Below are positions 1-4,366 of a stretch of DNA of 5,332 bases, in pieces (the stretch's first letter is position 1; each line of letters opens with the position of its first letter). The translations under genes were made by a program, and so were the position numbers. Source of the DNA: Phycisphaerales bacterium (GTDB lineage: Bacteria > Pseudomonadota > Gammaproteobacteria > Competibacterales > Competibacteraceae); NCBI GenBank assembly GCA_014879435.1, contig JACSSB010000276.1:1-5332 (forward strand), written 5' to 3'. The notes below the pieces were generated by a model. It saw nothing but the letters and a program-made list of their open reading frames with translations, ran no database searches and had not been told where the DNA came from.

Positions 1-33
1 GTTCGGAGGGTCCACACAAGGCACCCTCCGAGC
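1..33. other. Hairpin at the left window edge
   Basis: Positions 1-11 pair with 23-33 (core CGGAGGGT at 4-11 with ACCCTCCG at 23-30, extended outward by T3-A31, a T2-G32 wobble and G1-C33), leaving an 11-nt loop. No T-run follows directly, so this is not an intrinsic terminator by itself. It could be the 3' end of a structured RNA or a hairpin in the 3' region of a gene lying to the left. Because the element touches the window edge, its true extent and owner cannot be read. Confidence 0.4.
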
Positions 34-41
34 GGGAAGCA

Positions 42-84
42 AAAACCCCGGTCGGCGGCTCGCCTTCCGGGGTTTTGCGTTTTA
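42..84 (+). terminator. Rho-independent terminator, possibly bidirectional
   Basis: A perfect 10-bp stem, AAAACCCCGG at 42-51 with CCGGGGTTTT at 67-76, is capped by an inner GGCG/CGCC hairpin (54-57/61-64). It runs into GCGTTTTAT, with a further T-run at 89-95. The A-run at 41-45 supplies a U-tract when read on the minus strand, so it could work in both directions. On the plus strand it would end a transcript entering from the left. No minus-strand gene is visible that would use it. Confidence 0.8.
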
Positions 85-229
85 TCCCTTTTTTTACTTT
101 TTCATCGCATCCGTTCGCGGGTGCGGTTTTACAGATTCGAAGTCGCTCCACCGTCGCACAGCGGTGCTGGTTCTGCATACCGGCCCGGCGTGCTTACGCT
201 CACCATCGCACGGCATGTATCGGGCGACG

Positions 230-367
230 GAGGAACTTCGCAGCGAGGGAAAGTAGCTCATTGGGTAGAGCAGCTGACTCATAATCAGTTGGTAGAGGGT
301 TCGAGTCCCTCCTTTCACACCAGGTAAAGCCCTGAAACGGCTTACGGTTCGAATCCGTATGTTCCTC
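230..367 (+). other. Broken tRNA-like scaffold enclosing the tRNA
   Basis: GAGGAAC at 230-236 is the exact reverse complement of GTTCCTC at 361-367, matching a 7-bp acceptor stem. Between them, downstream of the complete tRNA, are a perfect 5-bp/7-nt arm at 327-343 (AAGCC, loop CTGAAAC, GGCTT; a GAA anticodon position if it is an anticodon arm) and a T-arm with loop TTCGAAT at 348-354 and stem 343-347/355-359. There is no variable loop between the two arms, one extra base before the 3' acceptor strand, no proper D-arm, and CAA instead of CCA after G368. This fits a degenerate tRNA (GAA would be Phe) interrupted in its D region by the CAT tRNA, but I infer it from folding only. The pieces could also be unrelated hairpins. 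Confidence 0.35.
247..322 (+). tRNA. tRNA with CAT anticodon (elongator Met or Ile2)
   Basis: A complete cloverleaf can be folded by eye. The acceptor strands are 247-253 and 312-318. The D stem is GCTC/GAGC at 256-259/268-271. The anticodon arm is 273-289 with loop CTCATAA (278-284) and anticodon CAT at 280-282. The variable loop is 290-294. The T-arm is GAGGG-TTCGAGT-CCCTC (295-311), followed by discriminator A319 and an encoded CCA (320-322). It is not an initiator tRNA, because position 1-72 is a G-C pair and the anticodon stem lacks the three G-C pairs typical of initiators. Elongator Met and lysidine-modified Ile2 share this anticodon and I cannot separate them here. One oddity is that acceptor pair 2-71 is G248/A317, a mismatch in an otherwise perfect acceptor stem. 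No convincing promoter is visible upstream. Confidence 0.93.
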
Positions 368-373
368 GCAACA

Positions 374-777
374 CCCGGAAGCCATCCCGGCGGGCAGCCA
401 CCGTTTTGATGCTTCGGCATAAGCGGCCGCCGACCCGCAGCGCTTGCGTAGCCTTGCGCGATGGGGAAGGGACCGATGCCGATCATCGGCCAACCGACCG
501 CGACCATAACGGGCAAGGATGCCTACCTGTCGTAGCCGGTCCGCCGATGCTCCATTCGGCCCGAACCGTCGCCCGCCATGTGAGCGTGGGATGCGCTTCC
601 AACCCTTTCAACCCTGTCAACTTGTCGATCCATGCAAGAAAAGGAAGATCGATCACGATGACATTCTGAACTTCGGCAGTGGCGGACCGAAATCGGTGCC
701 GATTGCAACACGCCACGCTCGCCCGCCGCATCACGGCGGAATAGGAAGACCCAAAAACTTTCACACGGAGAATCAAA
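374..777. other. Gene-free stretch between the tRNA and the slipin gene
   Basis: Several overlapping open frames cross this stretch on both strands, but none gives a recognisable protein, a consistent frame or a good ribosome binding site. Their peptides are rich in Arg, Pro, Cys and His, as expected for shadow frames in GC-rich non-coding DNA. Visible structure is limited to a 6-bp hairpin (CCGCCG at 723-728 with CGGCGG at 734-739, 5-nt loop) about 40 bases before the slipin start and a 12-bp near-palindrome at 692-703. I could not identify a promoter with confidence, although the slipin promoter probably lies here. Confidence 0.5.
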
Positions 778-1926
778 ATGCTGGGTTACACGCGAGTCAT
801 CATTGCCCAAAACGAGCGTGGGCTTCACTTTCGTAACCGTCAGTTGGTGGCCATCTTAGAACCGGGGGTTTACCACTGGCTCGATCCGCTGGATCGCCAC
901 GAGATACAGCGCTATGACCTGAGCGTGGCCGAATTCCATCATCCCTGGCTGGATGTGCTACTGCGTACCGAAGCGGATTTGATGGCACGGCACTTTCAGG
1001 TGGTGGAAACCGGTGAGCATCAGGTTGGGCTGATCTACAAAAATGGCCGCCTGGAAGACGTGTTACCACCGGCGAGCCGTGAGCTTTACTGGCGTGGTCC
1101 CATCGAAGTTCAGGCGGAGATACTGGATATCAGCGCCGATTATGCGCTGTCGCGGAACCATGCTGCGCTGTTGACACGGCCAGTGGGAATGCGGGCCAAG
1201 AGCCTGAATGGCTTCATTTTGAGTGCCGAGATTGAAGATCACCACGTCGGCCTACTGTTGGTAGATGGGGAATTGGTCCGCGTCCTGCCCGCAGGTTTGC
1301 ACGCCTTCTGGCGCTTCAATCGCTCGGTGAAGGTGGAAACCGTGGATTTGCGCTTGCAGACCGTGGAGGTCTCTGGCCAGGAAATCCTGAGCAAGGACAA
1401 GGTCAGCTTGCGGGTCAATCTATCGGCGGTGTACCGCATCAGCGATCCGGTGAAGGCGCGTAGTGAACTGAGCAATCTCTCCGAATACTTGTACCGAACC
1501 CTGCAGTTCGGATTGCGGCAAGCCATCGGCACTCGTCCGCTGGATGCTTTGCTGGGCGATAAGGATGAGCTGGATCGGATCGTGTGGGAATACGCGGCGG
1601 AACGCGTCAGCGCGCACGGTCTGGAACTAGAGACCCTGGGCATCAAGGACGTGATCCTGCCGGGCGAGATGCGGGATATTCTCAACCAGGTGGTGACCGC
1701 CGAAAAGGCGGCACAGGCCAATGTCATCCGTCGGCGCGAGGAAGTCGCCGCTACCCGTTCATTGCTGAACACGGCGAAGCTGATGGAAGAAAACCCGATT
1801 CTGTTGCGACTGAAGGAATTGGAAGCACTGGAAAAGGTGGTGGATAAGGTCGAGCGACTGACCGTGTTCGGCGGTCTGGATGGCGTATTACGCGATACGG
1901 TGCGCATCGACCTACCTGCCCACTGA
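778..1926 (+). CDS. Slipin-like SPFH/band 7 protein without a membrane segment
   Basis: This encodes 382 residues. The SPFH (stomatin/prohibitin/flotillin/HflK-C) core runs from about residue 150 to 315. It shows the family's 'SKDKVSLRVNLSAVYR-IxDP' strand region (205-224), the Leu/Arg-rich helix after it, and a C-terminal Ala/Glu-rich coiled-coil-prone helix (about 300-360), ending in the FGGLDG segment (364-369) seen in many slipins. SPFH proteins form ring or cage oligomers that organise membrane microdomains or regulate proteases. Members usually have an N-terminal hydrophobic anchor, but here none is visible, so the protein should be soluble or peripheral. The N-terminal 150 residues hold two further copies of the module that opens the SPFH domain: G15-L16, G84-L85 and G158-L159 each precede a Leu/Pro-rich turn, a Trp and an Asp. 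It is longer than classic slipins of about 250 residues because of this. ATG 778 has GGAG at 767-770, 7 nt upstream. Partners are unknown, and no NfeD-type gene is adjacent. Confidence 0.88.
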   Translation: MLGYTRVIIAQNERGLHFRNRQLVAILEPGVYHWLDPLDRHEIQRYDLSVAEFHHPWLDVLLRTEADLMARHFQVVETGEHQVGLIYKNGRLEDVLPPASRELYWRGPIEVQAEILDISADYALSRNHAALLTRPVGMRAKSLNGFILSAEIEDHHVGLLLVDGELVRVLPAGLHAFWRFNRSVKVETVDLRLQTVEVSGQEILSKDKVSLRVNLSAVYRISDPVKARSELSNLSEYLYRTLQFGLRQAIGTRPLDALLGDKDELDRIVWEYAAERVSAHGLELETLGIKDVILPGEMRDILNQVVTAEKAAQANVIRRREEVAATRSLLNTAKLMEENPILLRLKELEALEKVVDKVERLTVFGGLDGVLRDTVRIDLPAH

Positions 1927-1955
1927 AGAGAAGGATTATCATCATTCGCCACTTT

Positions 1956-1988
1956 GCCCCATCTTCCACGGCGGGAGGTGGGGCTTTT
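1956..1988 (+). terminator. Intrinsic terminator after the slipin gene
   Basis: A 12-bp stem (1956-1967 with 1973-1984, two T-G wobbles) encloses the 5-nt loop ACGGC and is followed by TTTT at 1985-1988. It starts 30 bases after the slipin stop, the normal place for a terminator of that gene. The T-run is short, so termination may be incomplete. Confidence 0.75.
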
Positions 1989-2006
1989 CAAGCCACCCGC
2001 TCGCTG

Positions 2007-2020
2007 AGAGGAAGATTATG
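2007..2020 (+). promoter_or_regulatory. Ribosome binding site supporting the 2018 start
   Basis: AGAGGAAG at 2007-2014 places a good Shine-Dalgarno core 5-6 nt before ATG 2018. The equivalent position in the upstream repeat copy keeps a purine run (GAGAAGG at 1928-1934) but has ATC instead of ATG. The site therefore either starts the transporter, starts a short leader that overlaps the second terminator hairpin in the same frame, or is an unused relic of the duplication. Confidence 0.45.
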
Positions 2021-3352
2021 ATCACTCCTCGTTTTGCCTCATCTTCCACGGCGGCAGGTGGGGCTTTTGAGCTTTTCGGGAGTCGAAAATCGATGTCAGG
2101 CACTATCGCCATGCTGTTGCTGGGTCTGGGAACCTTGCTGGTGGGAAATGGCCTGCTCGGCACTCTGCTGGCGATCCGGGCGCGCCTGGAAGGTTTCAGT
2201 AATACCGCCATCGGCGGGTTGATGGCCGCTTATTTTCTCGGTTATGTGATGGGTACCTTCCTGGTCCCGAGACTGATCCGACAAGTTGGCCATATCCGCG
2301 CCTTCGCAGTCCTGGCGGCCATGGGTTCGGCCTCCGTGCTGGGTTATGGCTTGCTCGTCCACCCAATCGCTTGGGCGGTATTGCGGATCATTACCGGCAC
2401 TGCGGTGGTGGGCGTCTATATGGTGGTGGAAAGCTGGCTTAACGAACAGGCCACCCATTCGGTGCGCGGCCGGATTTTCGCGACCTATATGGTGGTGACG
2501 CTACTGAGTCTAGCCGCCGGACAATATCTGATCCTCATCAGCGATGCGGGTACTTTGGTTCTTTTCGCTGTCGCTTCCATGTTGTTCACCCTGGGACTGG
2601 TACCCACCGCTGCCACCCGTGTGCATGCACCTCAGCCACTTGCTGCTTCGTCGGTCAGTCTGCTCCATTTATTCTGGCTGGCACCACTGGCCGCTGGCGG
2701 TGCTTTCATTGCCGGTATTGTCAGCGGTGCTTTCTGGAGCTTGGGCGCAGTCTTCGCGCAACGGGTGGGATTGTTGGAGCCGGGTATCGCCCTGTTCATG
2801 AGTGCCACCATTATCGGCGGTGCGCTGCTGCAATGGCCGATTGGCCGCCTATCTGATCATCTTGGCCGACGCCTTGTCCTGACCCTGGTCAGCTTCGCCG
2901 CCGCTGGAGTGGCTTTGCTGTCACTGCAGGTCATGTATACATCGCTGGTGGCATTGACCACCTACGCTTTCTTGTATGGCGGTCTGATGTTCTCGGTCTA
3001 CAGCCTGAGTGTGGCTTTGATGAATGATCGCCTACACACCCCCAGCGATGCATTGGACGCGACCCGTGGTTTGTTGCTGATCTTCGGTGTCGGATCGATC
3101 ATCGGTCCCGCGATGGGCGGTTCATTGCTGGATTGGTTTGGACCGGGCACCCTCCCCGCTTATTCCGCCGCTTGTCTGGGACTGCTGGGACTCTTGGGAC
3201 TGATCCGCCTGATTTGGGCCAAGCCGATTCCCTTGGCCACCTGGGTCCGGTTTACACCGATGGTTCGCACTACACCCGTGGTCCTGGAATTGTTACCGCA
3301 AACCGACACTCAACCGGAGTTGGATCTGTCGCCACCGACCCAAGGTACTTGA
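2018..3352 (+). CDS. MFS transporter, YcaD-like
   Basis: This encodes 444 residues from ATG 2018, or 419 from ATG 2093. It is a polytopic inner-membrane protein with about 12 hydrophobic helices and the major facilitator fold. Numbering from the 2093 start, the hallmark loop G-R-L-S-D-x-x-G-R-R (251-260) joins TM8 and TM9, and 'VVESWLNEQ' (111-119) matches the conserved segment of the YcaD-type subgroup. The substrate cannot be inferred. The C-terminal tail, rich in Thr, Pro and Gln after about residue 385, should be cytoplasmic. For the start, 2018 has AGAGGAAG at 2007-2014 and adds about 25 Ser/Ala/Gly-rich residues encoded over a terminator-like hairpin. The 2093 start has GGGAG at 2078-2082, 10 nt upstream, and puts Met directly before TM1 as is usual for the family. 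I list the longer form but consider the two about equally likely. A further in-frame ATG at 1880 lies inside the slipin gene and is unlikely. Confidence 0.85.
   Translation: MITPRFASSSTAAGGAFELFGSRKSMSGTIAMLLLGLGTLLVGNGLLGTLLAIRARLEGFSNTAIGGLMAAYFLGYVMGTFLVPRLIRQVGHIRAFAVLAAMGSASVLGYGLLVHPIAWAVLRIITGTAVVGVYMVVESWLNEQATHSVRGRIFATYMVVTLLSLAAGQYLILISDAGTLVLFAVASMLFTLGLVPTAATRVHAPQPLAASSVSLLHLFWLAPLAAGGAFIAGIVSGAFWSLGAVFAQRVGLLEPGIALFMSATIIGGALLQWPIGRLSDHLGRRLVLTLVSFAAAGVALLSLQVMYTSLVALTTYAFLYGGLMFSVYSLSVALMNDRLHTPSDALDATRGLLLIFGVGSIIGPAMGGSLLDWFGPGTLPAYSAACLGLLGLLGLIRLIWAKPIPLATWVRFTPMVRTTPVVLELLPQTDTQPELDLSPPTQGT
2036..2068 (+). terminator. Second, degenerate copy of the slipin terminator
   Basis: The stem 2036-2047/2053-2064 has the same loop (ACGGC) and TTTT tail as the first copy. 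C1959 is replaced by T2039, which still pairs as a wobble. G1975 is replaced by C2055, leaving one T-C mismatch. The hairpin should be weaker but still foldable. It falls inside the transporter gene if translation starts at 2018, or just upstream of it if translation starts at 2093. Confidence 0.5.
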
Positions 3353-3412
3353 AAGCAGTTACCATCGCCCCGTAATCCAAATTCCTCCTCATCTCCTTAT
3401 GCCAAAGTGAAT

Positions 3413-3464
3413 GTAGATGCCGTCTTGAAAATCAAGCAGTAGATACCGTCTTGACGGTCAAGGA
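3413..3464. repeat. Two tandem 26-bp units, each with a CTTGA-nnn-TCAAG palindrome
   Basis: Units 3413-3438 and 3439-3464 share GTAGATxCCGTCTTGA and TCAAG. Each contains an inverted repeat, CTTGA/TCAAG, at 3424-3428/3432-3436 and 3450-3454/3458-3462. The differing 3-nt spacer (AAA against CGG) leaves the arms intact. In the second unit an alternative CCGTC/GACGG hairpin is also possible. They lie 60 bases after the MFS stop, between convergent genes, which argues against a promoter operator. Confidence 0.6.
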
Positions 3465-3467
3465 GCG

Positions 3468-3548
3468 GTAGGGTGGATAAGGCGCCCCGCGCCGCATCCA
3501 CCATCATCGCCTACTCCCTGGTAGATGCGCTTCGCTTATCTACCCTAC
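3468..3548. repeat. Palindromic repetitive element (REP/MITE-like), 81 bp
   Basis: The ends GTAGGGTGGATAAG (3468-3481) and CTTATCTACCCTAC (3535-3548) are inverted repeats with one G-T mismatch. Inside are two hairpins: GGTGGAT/ATCCACC (3472-3478/3496-3502, with an inner GGCGC/GCGCC) and GGTAGAT/ATCTACC (3520-3526/3538-3544). 'GGTGGAT...ATCCACC' palindromes of this kind are scattered in many proteobacterial genomes, and they are usually non-coding and moved or copied in trans. There is no transposase here. It ends 2 bases from the stop codon of the minus-strand gene at 3551, so it may also serve as a transcript end or mRNA-stabilising fold for both converging transcripts. Confidence 0.7.
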
Positions 3549-3550
3549 GT

Positions 3551-3889
3551 CTAATTACCTTTACCAACCTTTGGTATCGACCTATTAATTCGCATACCAA
3601 TTATGACCAGTGAAGCGAAAACACCGAAAAGCGCACAACCAAACGCTGTTTTAAAAAATAGGAAATTTGCTTGATTCAAGTGACCTGATTTTCCGAACAC
3701 CACTTCACTAAGCAAGGGGGCAAGAACCAGCATAATATTCGAGTATGTTACCCAGAATTTTGCCCGCATCTCAGTACCACAAATATCAATTAGCAATTTT
3801 GTAAGTGGCTTATATAGAACTGCAATAGTAATACCACTTAGAATTAGACCAATTAGCAACTCTATTGCGAATAGTTCAATGTCGTTCAT
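3551..3889 (-). CDS. Small AT-rich membrane protein, function unknown
   Basis: This encodes 112 residues and I do not recognise the family. Three hydrophobic stretches are visible, at about residues 5-27, 48-66 and 78-100. The segment between the first two carries charged residues (KPLTKLLIDICGTEMRAKF), and the C-terminus is basic (RINRSIPKVGKGN). It should be a three-helix inner-membrane protein. ATG at 3889 is preceded by GGGAG with a 5-nt gap, and only 9 bases separate it from the DUF2269 stop, so it is the last gene of the same operon. By hand count the gene is about 37% GC, clearly lower than its neighbours. With the palindromic repeat right behind it, this suggests later acquisition. 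No charged catalytic motif or cysteine pattern points to an enzymatic role. Confidence 0.72.
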   Translation of the reverse strand: MNDIELFAIELLIGLILSGITIAVLYKPLTKLLIDICGTEMRAKFWVTYSNIMLVLAPLLSEVVFGKSGHLNQANFLFFKTAFGCALFGVFASLVIIGMRINRSIPKVGKGN

Positions 3890-3898
3890 TTATGCTCC

Positions 3899-4366
3899 CT
3901 ATAGCGCAGGTTTTATGACCATCAGCAGAATAGTACCGACCATTCCAGTGAACGCCGGTACACCGAGCCAGAACCAAAACCGCTGTAGCCGGTGATACTG
4001 CGTAGGCAAAGAGGTATTAGATAACAGTGCCTCTCGACTGATATCACGCATACGGATCTGCAGCCACACCACCGGCAGCCAGCAGGCTCCGGCGACAATA
4101 AACAGTGCATAAGCAGCAATCAGCCACGGCGTATCCCAGGGCCAACCGGCTATGTATACAAGAAGAAAACCGCTCAACGGCTGGATAATCACCGTGGGTG
4201 TCGTAAACAGCCAGTCGGCAATCACCACCAACCGGTTGGTTTCAGCGATGGCGGGGAGTACCTCGGTGCGGTCAGTAAAGTATTTGTAGAAGGCACTGCC
4301 CAGCGCGGTTCCAAAAAGCAAAACGGCGCTGAGGACATGTATCGATTTGAGAAGCAGATAATCCAT
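3899..4366 (-). CDS. DUF2269 family integral membrane protein
   Basis: This encodes 155 residues. The opening 'LLLKSIHVLSAVLLFGTALG' (residues 4-23) matches the DUF2269 start, and 'VVIADWLFTTPTVIIQPLSG' (about 47-66) continues the family pattern. There are four hydrophobic helices (about 4-24, 50-73, 80-103, 132-152). His10 in the first helix is a typical DUF2269 position. The family's biochemical role is unknown. I chose ATG 4366 because it overlaps the stop of the upstream gene as TAATG and has GGAG 8 nt upstream. The longer frame from 4450 would add 28 residues with no membrane character, wholly inside the neighbouring gene. Coupled translation with the SDR-DoxX gene indicates that the two proteins are made in fixed ratio, and similar SDR/DUF2269 pairs occur in other proteobacteria, as I recall. 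Confidence 0.88.
   Translation of the reverse strand: MDYLLLKSIHVLSAVLLFGTALGSAFYKYFTDRTEVLPAIAETNRLVVIADWLFTTPTVIIQPLSGFLLVYIAGWPWDTPWLIAAYALFIVAGACWLPVVWLQIRMRDISREALLSNTSLPTQYHRLQRFWFWLGVPAFTGMVGTILLMVIKPAL

Larger units (their letters stand above)
1926..2068 (+). repeat. Tandem direct repeat of a terminator/leader segment, offset 80 bp
   Basis: Copy 1 (about 1926-1988) and copy 2 (about 2006-2068) align without gaps at an 80-bp offset from 1930/2010 onward. The hairpin halves differ at only 2 of 30 bases (1959/2039 and 1975/2055), while the 29 bases before them differ at about 8. Copy 1 begins at the slipin stop codon. Copy 2 contains an ATG at 2018 where copy 1 has ATC at 1938. The offset is not a multiple of three, so the two copies do not share a reading frame in the downstream gene. 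The sharper conservation of the hairpin suggests selection on RNA structure or a recent duplication. Confidence 0.75.

Noticed and set aside
1..76. The left-edge hairpins as the end of a known structured RNA (tmRNA, 6S, RNase P)
   Set aside because: No diagnostic sequence of these RNAs is visible in the part inside the window.
193..221. Possible sigma-70 promoter for the tRNA (CTTACG and TGTATC with 17-bp spacing)
   Set aside because: The -10-like box matches only about half of the consensus and many equally weak pairs occur in this stretch, so it cannot be supported.
94..516. Long minus-strand frames across the tRNA region (94-516, 200-493)
   Set aside because: They read the antisense of the tRNA, and segments such as LYQLIMSQLLYP and PLPTDYESAALPN are characteristic of tRNA shadows. 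They lack a plausible ribosome site or protein family.
643..656. Similarity of GGAAGAT-CGATCAC here to GGAAGATTATGATCAC at 2010-2025
   Set aside because: Only two short blocks match around a 2-nt gap and no hairpin follows at 643, so chance is the better explanation for a third copy of the leader repeat.
1239..1991. 250-residue minus-strand frame opposite the slipin gene
   Set aside because: It is a Ser/Arg-rich shadow of the strongly supported plus-strand SPFH gene, with no recognisable domain.
1880..2017. Earlier in-frame start for the MFS gene at 1880
   Set aside because: It would overlap the end of the slipin gene, has no ribosome binding site, and its 46 extra residues run through a strong terminator and lack family similarity.
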